From NCBI RefSeq assembly GCF_042685085.1, contig NZ_JBHUMM010000023.1, positions 1 through 64,000 on the forward strand: a DNA stretch of 64,000 bases, read 5' to 3'. The stretch comes from Marinicrinis sediminis (lineage in GTDB: Bacteria; Bacillota; Bacilli; Paenibacillales; KCTC-33676). Both the position numbers and the translations under genes were made by a program. Of the stretch, positions 7,864 to 16,469 are shown piece after piece; the first letter of the stretch is position 1, and every line of letters starts with the position of its first letter. The notes under the pieces are model-generated. The model was not told the origin of the DNA and did not search any database. It saw nothing but the letters and a program-made list of their open reading frames with translations.

Positions 7864-10800
7864 TTACAATTTCATCAAGCGGGCAATAACAGACACGGTT
7901 TCAGCCCGTGTGGCTCCTTTTTTCGGCAAAAAGAATCCATCCTGATCGCCCTTCATTAAACCAAGCTCTTCTACCATGCGCACATAATCACTCGCCCATG
8001 GAGATGTCGTATCCTCATCGAGAAACAAGGATGTATCTGCCTGATCCGTGACGATCTCATTCTCTTCTATTCCTTTGACAAATGTATACGCCTTGACCAG
8101 CATAACCGCCATCTCCTGTCGCGTAATCTCGCGATTCGGAGCAAACTGCTTCTCGCTGATCCCCTGTACGATACCCGCCTGATGTACGTTCGCCACGGCA
8201 CTTGCATACCACTTGTCTTCCGTTACATCCTCAAATGGATATCCCGTGCCGGCCGGCAGGGCCAGAGCTCGGGACAGAAGCGCCGCGAATTCTGCACGGG
8301 TGACTGTTTGATCCGGAGCAAATGAGTCCTTGGTTTTGCCAGCCACAATTTGTTGCATAGCTAGCCGTTCAATCTCTTCCTGTGCCCAGTGCTTCGAAAT
8401 ATCCTGAAACGGGGTTGCATATTCCATTACCGCATAGGTGGAAAAATGATCGGTTTCAAACGTCAGTATGCCGTTCGAAAAAGTACCGCCCATGTATTCC
8501 CATGCCTTACTGCTTTCATTGTAGTAATAGGCAGCCAGTCGATGTGCCTGTCTGAATCCTTTGTCCAATACGTTCATCTGCAGGACAACCGGCTCTTCAA
8601 AAGTCGTGATTTCCCGCTCTCCATCAAGCACCTGATAGTCAAGCGCCTGAGAAGCCATTTTCATCACCGGTCCTGTCAACGTCATCTGATTGGGCTGTAC
8701 CTGGTTAATGGATACCGTCAGATGACGGGATTTTAGTCCCTCATCAAATGGCTTCGCTGGAAATTGCAGCGTACCAAAGTCCGATCGAATCAGCACTTTT
8801 TTTCCGGTGTTGAAAAGACTGGACGGCAAATCCACACTCAAGCTATCATACGCCTCATCGTTTTCTGCTTCCACTTTAATCACGATCTCAGTCGTCTGCT
8901 CGTCCTGAATCTGCTCCTCGAGGTCTTCTTCCGTGATATCCATCTTCAACTTCCCGTCTGTGACTTTGGGCTTGCTAGTGTCTGGCTCAATAGGTGGGAC
9001 CATGATTATTCCACCCGGGAAGCCTCCACCTCCGCTCCCCCCTCCTGCTGGAGCAGCGTCCGTAAAGGGCAGAATAAAGCTCTCGCCATAGACAGGTCCA
9101 ATGGTGTCTGACACTGAGAAGGCTGCAAGAAGCGGATGGATGGTTATGCGATCCGCTGTACGATGCTGTACCGCAGTCCCATCAAAGGTCAGCGTGAAGG
9201 TTTGAGCCATGAAGTCGATGTCCACATAACCGTTCAGCCCTTCGGGTACATCACTCAGATAAATCTCAATGAATGGGGTGAAGTTGCCGCCGGACAGTTC
9301 ATAGGTGACACTCCCCGTTATTTGACCCGGGGCATTCGCTGATTCAGCCAGAGAATTCGATTGAATGGTCAACTGCGGCGGATCGAACTCTATCCCCGTC
9401 GGCGTCACATATGCATCCGAACTTTCCTCGAGGAAGTAATGCCAATACATGAGGATGATGAACTGGTCAGCCTCATTATCATGATGAACAGCATTGCCTT
9501 TGAGATTCATCTCGACTGTTGTCTCACTTGTCTTCTGTATTTCCAGTGTCAGACCTTCCGGAAGCGACACAGGAAATACATGATACGGAAGCAGGTCTTC
9601 CCCAATCTCTCCGATAAAGGTATCATACATGACTTCCACTTCAATACTTTGTTCAAAGGAACCGTCATCGCTGTCGGATTCCACAAATGTATCCCGATTT
9701 TTTGTCAGTTGAGCGGTTGGCCATACGTACACTCGCCATATTCTTTCCTCATCCTCTGCATAGACCCGGTACTGCATTTCTGCGGTGAAATCTTCTGTAC
9801 CTACAGCTTCTACCTGAACACCATGATCCTCATCCACTTCAATGATCGGAGTCAGCTGAGTTAAATCCGTGCCGTTCTTGACGTTGACGATAATGATATT
9901 CTCTTCGTCAATAGTCGTCACAGACATAAAATCATCACCCAGCAATTCTTCAAATCCAAAGCTGTGAATCGACAGATCATAGGTGATGCCTGCTTCGGAC
10001 CAGGCGTCATTCACCGCCTGGATCATCTGCTGTTGTTCCAAGGCCGTAATCTGACTCTCTTCCCGCATATCGTCTGTCAAATCTTCGATAGCCCATAGAT
10101 ACGCTTGACGGGCATCATAAAAATTGGAGGTTGGCACTAAATAGTTGACCAGCGCGCCATAGGTAACATCTGAAAGGATGTCTCTTCCATCGACACCTGC
10201 AATGGATAGCTGGTCCAGTTTCGTGGCCATCTGATAAGCAGCATAGTTCGGTATCCCGCTGTTAACATGAACGCCGCCATTGTCCTCCAGCATATCAACA
10301 TATTCACTCATGTGCATCGGCTGACCATACTGAATGGGGTTCTCCATGCTTCGGATGATCCGCCCCGTGTCTTCCCCGATCTCCCAATCTCCTTCTATCA
10401 CCGCTGCAAAAATATCGGAAATTGATTCATTGAGCGCGCCGGATTGTCCATAATAGATTAATCCCGCCGTAAATTCCGTGACGCCATGGGCATATTCGTG
10501 AGCCACAACATCAAGGGCGCAACCCAAGCAATCAAATCCTCCCTCGTCTACGCCTGAGCCAATCCCGTAATAGAGCATCGCTCCATCCCAAAAAGCATTG
10601 TCTGGCGCATACGCAAAGTTCACGATGGAATATACCGGATGGCCTCTATCGTCAAAGCTGTCTCTACCGAATGATTCATAGAAATAATCATAGACCAGAG
10701 ACGTATAGGCATAATTGTCCATCGACTCATAGACCGCTTCTGTGACCGTTCCATCAAACGAAACGGGAAGCACGTCATGAAAACGGGCCAGATATTCTTC

Positions 10801-11736
10801 TGCCGTCGTGACCAGAGAACCGTCAAAAAGCTCCCCGTCTATGAGAGCGGCATTCAGTGTGCGTATGGTTCCTCCACTCTGTTGAAACATGGGTTTTCCC
10901 GTATCTAGCAAGTAATAGTGCCCTGGATGTGCGGCATCCAGATCTCCATAGACATCTTCATATACGGATATCTCACCGTCTCTCCAAGGCTGAACGGTTT
11001 GCTGTTCCGGCTTCAGTTCAAGCGTATGAAGCATATTGATCAAAGCGACCACTTCACCTGTAAGCGCATCTACATATCCCATGTATCTCCCTGGTTCAGG
11101 CTGAACATATCGCACCTCGATCTCATAGACCAGTCGATACTCCTGGTCTGCCAAATAATAGAGCAACGAGGCCTTTTCCTCGTAAAATCTGCTATCTTCC
11201 ATTTCTTCGATGGTGATCTGCTGCTCGGCTTCAATCTGCTGCTTCAGCGCTTCTACCGCTACCATATCCGGTAGAGAGGCGTCACGAGCAAGTGGCAGTC
11301 GAGCCAGCATCGGTTCGGTCGTGTTTTGAATCGCATATATCTCTTGTTGCAGGTTCGTATGTACGGTCAAGTATTTCCCGTGAAAGGGAATCCCATTCCA
11401 TTGCTGTTGATAGGTATAATGAGTACGTCCTTCATCATCTTTCACTTTTTTTTGCAGCTTCAGATGCTCTCTTGGTTGATCAAATCCGAAGACGGAAGGA
11501 TGATCTTCTATGTAGGACATAATCTTGTCTTCATACGCAATCCCTCTGGCGATCCTTCCTTCCATATAACGAGGCTTGGATGCCAAAGCATTGACTTTAT
11601 GACCCCATGCTTGATCAGGAATGAGAGATAGACCCTTCTCATATTCTGATACAGCTGATGCATGTCCCCCTATTGCCGTCGTAAATAGTAGTGCAGTCAG
11701 GCATAGAACGGCTGTTAATCGACGCCACACTTTCAT
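7864..11736 (-). CDS. Secreted M4 metalloprotease with C-terminal SLH domains
   Basis: A 1290-residue exported thermolysin-family protease. In order: signal peptide (MKVWRRLTAVLCLTALLFT, cut near GHASA), FTP and PepSY propeptide regions (to about 240), a catalytic domain with zinc motif HEYAH at about 413-417, the glutamate ligand in ALNESISDIF at about 436 and the downstream GGVHVNSGI histidine. These are followed by several beta-sandwich-like repeats of unknown family, a Gly-rich stretch, and three SLH domains in the last 180 residues (FQDISKHWA, FEDVTEDKWYA, PWASDYVRMVEELG), which tie the enzyme to the cell-wall pyruvylated polymer. Start uncertain: GGGAGG lies 13 bases before this ATG and 4 bases before another three codons upstream. 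Monocistronic. Confidence 0.93.
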   Translation of the reverse strand: MKVWRRLTAVLCLTALLFTTAIGGHASAVSEYEKGLSLIPDQAWGHKVNALASKPRYMEGRIARGIAYEDKIMSYIEDHPSVFGFDQPREHLKLQKKVKDDEGRTHYTYQQQWNGIPFHGKYLTVHTNLQQEIYAIQNTTEPMLARLPLARDASLPDMVAVEALKQQIEAEQQITIEEMEDSRFYEEKASLLYYLADQEYRLVYEIEVRYVQPEPGRYMGYVDALTGEVVALINMLHTLELKPEQQTVQPWRDGEISVYEDVYGDLDAAHPGHYYLLDTGKPMFQQSGGTIRTLNAALIDGELFDGSLVTTAEEYLARFHDVLPVSFDGTVTEAVYESMDNYAYTSLVYDYFYESFGRDSFDDRGHPVYSIVNFAYAPDNAFWDGAMLYYGIGSGVDEGGFDCLGCALDVVAHEYAHGVTEFTAGLIYYGQSGALNESISDIFAAVIEGDWEIGEDTGRIIRSMENPIQYGQPMHMSEYVDMLEDNGGVHVNSGIPNYAAYQMATKLDQLSIAGVDGRDILSDVTYGALVNYLVPTSNFYDARQAYLWAIEDLTDDMREESQITALEQQQMIQAVNDAWSEAGITYDLSIHSFGFEELLGDDFMSVTTIDEENIIIVNVKNGTDLTQLTPIIEVDEDHGVQVEAVGTEDFTAEMQYRVYAEDEERIWRVYVWPTAQLTKNRDTFVESDSDDGSFEQSIEVEVMYDTFIGEIGEDLLPYHVFPVSLPEGLTLEIQKTSETTVEMNLKGNAVHHDNEADQFIILMYWHYFLEESSDAYVTPTGIEFDPPQLTIQSNSLAESANAPGQITGSVTYELSGGNFTPFIEIYLSDVPEGLNGYVDIDFMAQTFTLTFDGTAVQHRTADRITIHPLLAAFSVSDTIGPVYGESFILPFTDAAPAGGGSGGGGFPGGIIMVPPIEPDTSKPKVTDGKLKMDITEEDLEEQIQDEQTTEIVIKVEAENDEAYDSLSVDLPSSLFNTGKKVLIRSDFGTLQFPAKPFDEGLKSRHLTVSINQVQPNQMTLTGPVMKMASQALDYQVLDGEREITTFEEPVVLQMNVLDKGFRQAHRLAAYYYNESSKAWEYMGGTFSNGILTFETDHFSTYAVMEYATPFQDISKHWAQEEIERLAMQQIVAGKTKDSFAPDQTVTRAEFAALLSRALALPAGTGYPFEDVTEDKWYASAVANVHQAGIVQGISEKQFAPNREITRQEMAVMLVKAYTFVKGIEENEIVTDQADTSLFLDEDTTSPWASDYVRMVEELGLMKGDQDGFFLPKKGATRAETVSVIARLMKL

Positions 11737-11784
11737 CGGAATCATCATTCCTCCCAAATATCTATTTTTTTCTATAACGATCCT

Positions 11785-11793
11785 ATTATAGCA
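11785..11793 (-). promoter_or_regulatory. Extended -10 promoter for the M4 protease gene
   Basis: The minus strand reads TGCTATAAT, an extended -10 element, about 50 bases before the protease start. No good -35 hexamer is visible at 17 bases upstream. Confidence 0.45.
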
Positions 11794-11971
11794 GAGTTAT
11801 GAGTTATTACTAGCTCTATTTTTTGGGTGAATCTTGTTTCATTTCCTCAAGATCAGCACCTTCAATCTCTTCTATTTCTACTCTATTTTTATCTTTCTCT
11901 GTTTCTTTATTTTCTATCATTCTATTCTTCTAACTTGCATATCCCCTTCTGCTTGCTCTCATTCAAGCAAT
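11794..11971. other. AT-rich spacer between protease promoter and U32 terminator
   Basis: This strongly AT-rich, pyrimidine-biased stretch carries no gene that I can support. It completes the gap of about 325 bases between the M4 protease and the U32 gene, the rest of which is taken by the promoter on one side and a terminator on the other. Confidence 0.5.
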
Positions 11972-12015
11972 AAAAAAAAGCTGACTCTGGTCTCTGACAG
12001 ACTCAGAATCAGCTT
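11972..12015 (-). terminator. Terminator behind the U32 gene
   Basis: Arms AAGCTGA (11979-11985) and TCAGCTT (12009-12015), with further pairing of CTCTG/CAGA inside, followed on the minus strand by eight Ts (11972-11980). Confidence 0.85.
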
Positions 12016-12061
12016 AAGCTCATTCTTCACGTTTGAAGACAAGGGACGTGACCCGTTTACT

Positions 12062-14578
12062 TTACTTGACCAGTTGGCCCCGTGTCACACCCAGTTGGTT
12101 CGTTGCTTTCAGGGAACGCCATACATGCGTACCAGTAATGTCGCCTCGCATGGCCCTTTCGTACAGATCCACCACTTCTTTTACCTTGTCGCCACTTTCC
12201 TCGAGAAACTCAATCCGGTAACGGTTTACACCAAGCTGTTGAAATTGTTGCAAATACTCTGCGCCAGATTGCTCTATCGCATTATAGACGGTATTGCGAC
12301 AACCTTCATCCACTCGCACGGGATGGCTCATACCGATTCGGTCTTGCAGAGAAACCCGATGTGCCTCACACGGTCTGCCACAGTTCGTGTAGTCTGTCCC
12401 TTCGCTCAGGAACGTGCAATACACGCAATGCTCCGTGTGGAACATCGGCAGATGCTGATGAATGACGATTTCCAACCTGTCATTGCGAGACCGCTCCAGC
12501 AAATCCATCATCTGTTGAATATTCAGGTCATAGGAAGGAGTCACATAGTCGAGACCCGATTCCAGGAACAAATTGACTGCTTTATGATTGGACACATTCA
12601 AGGAAAAATCGCCGATCAATTGCGGCATTTCCTCCCCGGGATGTTCCAGTCTCCTCCTCATGAGGTAGTAAAGCGCGCCTGTATTCCGTACGAGTACAGC
12701 ATCCGGCTTCAGACGCAAAATATTGTTAAAGTAACCTGTCTCTCCTGGCATATGAATACGCGAAGTGACTAGGGCAATCTTCTTGCCTGCCCTGCGTACA
12801 CATTCCACTGCAGCGGGAAACTGCTTAATGAATTCAAAATCGGCATATATAAAATCTACCGAGGTCGCCACAGCCGCCTCCACCTGTTCCAGCGTTCGAC
12901 ACAGCACGGTCAGTTCCGACTGCTGAACGGCTGCCTGAGTTGTGGATTTTTCCGCCGCATCCTCATAGACATCCACGGATCGGTGAATATATGCCGGAGG
13001 GGTCACCCGCTCTATTTCCAGTTGATCGATGGCCTGACGTCGAAGCTGGTTCAGCTCGCGTATCGGCAGCATCACTTCACCGGTCAACGAGGCTTCCAGC
13101 ATCTCGATGTAATAACGCGTTCCACCTGTTCGGCCGAGCTGCTCACGGAGCAGTTCTTCGGTCAGTGGTCGCTTCTCTGCCTGTTGCAGCGGAGACTCTG
13201 ACTGCACCTGAATGGTCATGCCTGTCTCCAAGTCAGTCCACCAGGTTTGAAGTGGCTGATCCACTTCACCCGAGACCGAGACGAATAACGGAAAAGTCCG
13301 GTACGGTTTCTCGTGCTCATACGAGGCTCTAAGTCGCTTGTCCAATTGCGGATCGTTTGTTTTCCAGATGCGGTCGCCAACGTGGATCTTGTCCAGATCT
13401 ACATCCTTGCGCCCCATTACGATTTCTACCCATTCAGCCGCTTCGACTTCACCTTCTGTTTTCTGGCCCTGCTGACGAAGGTCATACACGCGACCTCCTT
13501 CTTCAGGCTGAGTCGGATCTCCGGCATCAAATACAATCCCGTCTCCCCGCTTCAGTGGCGCTTCGAGCAAACACATGACGGCATCTTTCCTGATTTCTTT
13601 TACATACCCCAAGAATACGCCTCTGCTTTTTGGAAAGGTTCCTTCTACAAGCTGTTTATGATTGGTCCCTTTCAGAAATCCATAGGTGAAGCCCCGAGAG
13701 AAGCTTTGTTGCAGCTCCCGCATTTCCTCAATAGTCGGCCTATCGTCCTGTCCATCAAAATAGCGATCAATGGCCTTGCGGTATTTGCTCACAACATTCG
13801 CTACGTATTCGGGTGTTTTCAATCTTCCTTCAATTTTAAACGAGGTGACACCTGACTCGATCAGTTCCGGAACCATCTCCAGCGCTGCAAGGTCTTTTGG
13901 GGACAACAGGTAGGTGACATCGCCCATTGGTTTCTGCACCCCATCGACCATGAGATCATAAGGCAGCCTGCACGCTTGCGCGCACTCACCCCGGTTGGCC
14001 GATCTGCCTCCCCACATTTCGGAGGTCAGACACTGACCAGAATAGGAGACGCAGAGGGCGCCATGCACAAAAACTTCCATCGGCAGCTTGGCTTCATCCC
14101 CGATCTGTTTAATATGTCGAATATTATTTTCCCTTCCCAGTACGACTCGCTCGATGCCAAACGGCTTCGTGAACTCCACCGCTTCCGGTGAAGTAATCGT
14201 CATCTGCGTCGAACCGTGAATGGGGAAATCGGGAGAAATCTCGCGAATGAGTTTGACCAGTCCGAGATCCTGTACAATGAGCGCATCCACGCCCGCCTCG
14301 ATGCAGGCTTCCACGAGGCGTTTAGCATTCTCCAGTTCATTTTCAAATACCAATATATTAAATGTGACAAACCCTTTTACACCATACCCGTGCAAGAAAG
14401 CCATCACTTCAGGCAATTCCTCAGCCGTGAAGTTCTGTGCCCGTACTCTCGCATTAAATTTATCCACGCCAAAAAATACGGCATTCGCTCCATTCGCAAC
14501 TGCCGCCTTCAGACAATCCCAGTCTCCTGCAGGAGCCAGCAGCTCGATGTCTGTCCGTTGGATGTGTCTATTATGCAT
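12062..14578 (-). CDS. Large U32-family protein (RlhA-like, DUF3656)
   Basis: 838 residues with the U32 peptidase-like TIM barrel (ELLAPAGDWDCLKAAVANGANAVFFG) and the cysteine-rich motif HGALCVSYSGQCLTSEM..NRGECAQACRLPYDL that binds an iron-sulfur cluster in this family, followed by a DUF3656-type insert and a second barrel-like half. Named as a collagenase historically, the family includes E. coli RlhA, which hydroxylates a 23S rRNA cytidine using prephenate-derived chemistry, and TrhP/TrhO-type tRNA hydroxylation proteins. The exact RNA target here is not deducible. The start is ATG at 14576-14578 with GGAGG six bases before it; the frame is open to 14704 but unsupported. Monocistronic with its own terminator. 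Confidence 0.85.
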   Translation of the reverse strand: MHNRHIQRTDIELLAPAGDWDCLKAAVANGANAVFFGVDKFNARVRAQNFTAEELPEVMAFLHGYGVKGFVTFNILVFENELENAKRLVEACIEAGVDALIVQDLGLVKLIREISPDFPIHGSTQMTITSPEAVEFTKPFGIERVVLGRENNIRHIKQIGDEAKLPMEVFVHGALCVSYSGQCLTSEMWGGRSANRGECAQACRLPYDLMVDGVQKPMGDVTYLLSPKDLAALEMVPELIESGVTSFKIEGRLKTPEYVANVVSKYRKAIDRYFDGQDDRPTIEEMRELQQSFSRGFTYGFLKGTNHKQLVEGTFPKSRGVFLGYVKEIRKDAVMCLLEAPLKRGDGIVFDAGDPTQPEEGGRVYDLRQQGQKTEGEVEAAEWVEIVMGRKDVDLDKIHVGDRIWKTNDPQLDKRLRASYEHEKPYRTFPLFVSVSGEVDQPLQTWWTDLETGMTIQVQSESPLQQAEKRPLTEELLREQLGRTGGTRYYIEMLEASLTGEVMLPIRELNQLRRQAIDQLEIERVTPPAYIHRSVDVYEDAAEKSTTQAAVQQSELTVLCRTLEQVEAAVATSVDFIYADFEFIKQFPAAVECVRRAGKKIALVTSRIHMPGETGYFNNILRLKPDAVLVRNTGALYYLMRRRLEHPGEEMPQLIGDFSLNVSNHKAVNLFLESGLDYVTPSYDLNIQQMMDLLERSRNDRLEIVIHQHLPMFHTEHCVYCTFLSEGTDYTNCGRPCEAHRVSLQDRIGMSHPVRVDEGCRNTVYNAIEQSGAEYLQQFQQLGVNRYRIEFLEESGDKVKEVVDLYERAMRGDITGTHVWRSLKATNQLGVTRGQLVK

Positions 14579-14734
14579 ATCATTCCTCCGTACTGCATTC
14601 ATTTGTGATGCTCTATATATTGTAGCTATTCTCACGAGGTCGGTCAAAGGAAAGAAAGGGCAGGCTCCCAAGCTGCCGGGAATCCTGTTCTCACCCGTGA
14701 CCAAAATCGCATAAGGATTGAACAGTTTTCTGAA

Positions 14735-14764
14735 TTACAAGCCTAAAATTGTAAATGCTATAAT
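14735..14764 (+). promoter_or_regulatory. Promoter for the sugar isomerase-like gene
   Basis: TTACAA (14735-14740) and TATAAT (14759-14764) are 18 bases apart, 42 bases before the start codon. The -10 is a perfect match. Confidence 0.6.
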
Positions 14765-14806
14765 GGGGATATTGAAAACCCTTACTTCACCTGGAGGTGG
14801 CAAGTT

Positions 14807-15775
14807 ATGAAATTAGGCGTATTTTCCGTTCTATTCTCTCAAAAACCATTCGAAGAAGCGCTCGATTATATCGCTTCCAAAGGCCTGGATGCGATTGAAA
14901 TTGGATGTGGAAGCTATCCTGGCAATGCCCACTGCAACCCAAGCGAGCTGCTGCAAGACAGTGCGAAGCGGGAAGCATTCAAAAAAGCAGTGGACGATCG
15001 CGGACTGATCATATCTGCACTAAGCTGTCACGGCAATCCCCTTCATCCTCAAAAACAAATTGCCAAGGAATTTCACGACAACATGATCGAGACCATTGAC
15101 CTGGCATCCAAGCTGGGCATCCCAGTCGTCAACACTTTCTCCGGCTGTCCGGGAGATCATGAGGATGCCAAATATCCGAACTGGCCTGTAGCACCGTGGC
15201 CAAACGACTTTCAGGAAATTCTGGACTGGCAGTGGGAACAGAAAATCATCCCGTACTGGACAGAAATTGCTCAGTATGCAAAAGAGCGTCAAGTGAAAAT
15301 CGGGCTGGAGCTCCACGGCGGTTTTTCTGTCCACACACCAGCCACGCTGCTTCGACTGCGTGAGGCGGCAGGAGAAACCATCGGCGCCAATCTCGATCCG
15401 AGTCACATGTGGTGGCAAGGCATAGATCCGGTACAAGCCATTCAGATTCTTGGAAGAGAAGGAGCCATCCATCACTTCCATGCGAAGGATACCGCTATTG
15501 ATCCGGTCAATGTCCACAAGCATGGGGTAACCGACATGCAGTCCTATACGTTAATGATGGATCGCGCCTGGCAGTTCCGCACCGTCGGCTATGGTCATGA
15601 TATGAAGACATGGGCAGATATCATCAGTGCCCTCCGTCTCGTAGGCTATGATGACGTTGTCAGCATTGAACATGAAGACGGCCTGATGTCGGTCGATGAA
15701 GGATTTACCAAAGCCGTGGAAAACCTGCAGCAGGTACTGATCCGCGAGCCGTTGTCAGAAATGTGGTGGGTATAA
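14807..15775 (+). CDS. Sugar phosphate isomerase/epimerase-like TIM barrel
   Basis: A 322-residue member of the xylose isomerase-like / AP endonuclease 2 superfamily. Visible marks are the N-terminal KLGVFSVLFSQKPFEEALDYIASKGLDAIEIG strand-helix, the metal ligands in GLELHGGF, NLDPSHMWW and HFHAKDT, and the late glutamate in VSIEHED. Members act as ketose epimerases or inositol catabolic enzymes; no substrate can be assigned. The ATG at 14807 follows GGAGGTG by eight bases. It is a single-gene unit with its own promoter and terminator, on the plus strand between minus-strand neighbours. Confidence 0.88.
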   Translation: MKLGVFSVLFSQKPFEEALDYIASKGLDAIEIGCGSYPGNAHCNPSELLQDSAKREAFKKAVDDRGLIISALSCHGNPLHPQKQIAKEFHDNMIETIDLASKLGIPVVNTFSGCPGDHEDAKYPNWPVAPWPNDFQEILDWQWEQKIIPYWTEIAQYAKERQVKIGLELHGGFSVHTPATLLRLREAAGETIGANLDPSHMWWQGIDPVQAIQILGREGAIHHFHAKDTAIDPVNVHKHGVTDMQSYTLMMDRAWQFRTVGYGHDMKTWADIISALRLVGYDDVVSIEHEDGLMSVDEGFTKAVENLQQVLIREPLSEMWWV

Positions 15776-15784
15776 CCACCCTTC

Positions 15785-15822
15785 AGGCTGATTCTCTGAT
15801 TTATAGAGGATCAGCCTTTTTG
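15785..15822 (+). terminator. Terminator behind the TIM-barrel gene
   Basis: A 13-bp stem, AGGCTGATTCTCT (15785-15797) with AGAGGATCAGCCT (15805-15817), followed by TTTTTG. Confidence 0.9.
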
Positions 15823-15870
15823 TTTTTCTGATGGCTTGAAACACAGTCTGACCAATGACATGCAAACACG

Positions 15871-15928
15871 AAAAAGAGGCTTGTCCCGCACCCTGTGATC
15901 GAACCCACAGGATTTATCGGACAGCCTC
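15871..15928 (-). terminator. Terminator behind the small membrane protein gene
   Basis: Outer arms GAGGC-T-TGTCC (15876-15885) and GGACAGCCTC (15919-15928), plus an inner CCTGTG/CACAGG stem, followed on the minus strand by CTTTTTC. Confidence 0.75.
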
Positions 15929-15953
15929 CATGAATGACTTGCCGTATGATTCG

Positions 15954-16175
15954 TTATAGTCTGTTCATCCAATTCAGGACCATGAGATAATCCGCGTACA
16001 GAAATACAAGAAGTGAGACCAGGCTGAACCCAATCGCAAATACATTTTTTTCACGAGCGGTCAAGGTGCGAACCAACGCCCAGGCAATCACAATTGTAAA
16101 GGCTATCATAAACAAATCCCAATATTGAAACTTGCTGACCGTTTCAGCTTTCTCTGCTGCTTCCGCCAAAAACAT
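15954..16175 (-). CDS. Small two-helix membrane protein, unknown function
   Basis: 73 residues with two hydrophobic segments, roughly 20-38 (YWDLFMIAFTIVIAWALV) and 48-68 (FAIGFSLVSLLVFLYADYLMV). The start is ATG at 16173-16175, seven bases after AAAGGAGG, an excellent site that makes translation very likely. I do not recognise a family. It lies between two genes on the opposite strand and has its own terminator, so it is an independent transcription unit. Confidence 0.72.
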   Translation of the reverse strand: MFLAEAAEKAETVSKFQYWDLFMIAFTIVIAWALVRTLTAREKNVFAIGFSLVSLLVFLYADYLMVLNWMNRL

Positions 16176-16469
16176 GGAGGACCCTCCTTTTTTCCCAATA
16201 CCATAAGTTCTGCTTCTATATATGTTAGCCTGCCAAAGTGCAAGATGCAAGTGCTTTTTCCAACGTTAACAACTTTGTCACCATTTCAATGATGTGAGCG
16301 CATTGACGAGCGGAATATAATGAACTTTTTGCAGTTTTATAAACAACCTTGATAAGTTTTATCTGACTCGTGCGTTTACGCTACTGTCCTTTTATGATAA
16401 CATATGAATATAATTCATACCTATTTAATCGGATTTTTAAATAAAGCGTATCATAGGAGGCATTACGTT

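Noticed and set aside
12062..14578. Annotation as a secreted collagenase
   Set aside because: The U32 protein has no signal peptide from the supported start and carries the iron-sulfur cysteine motif of the RNA-hydroxylation family.
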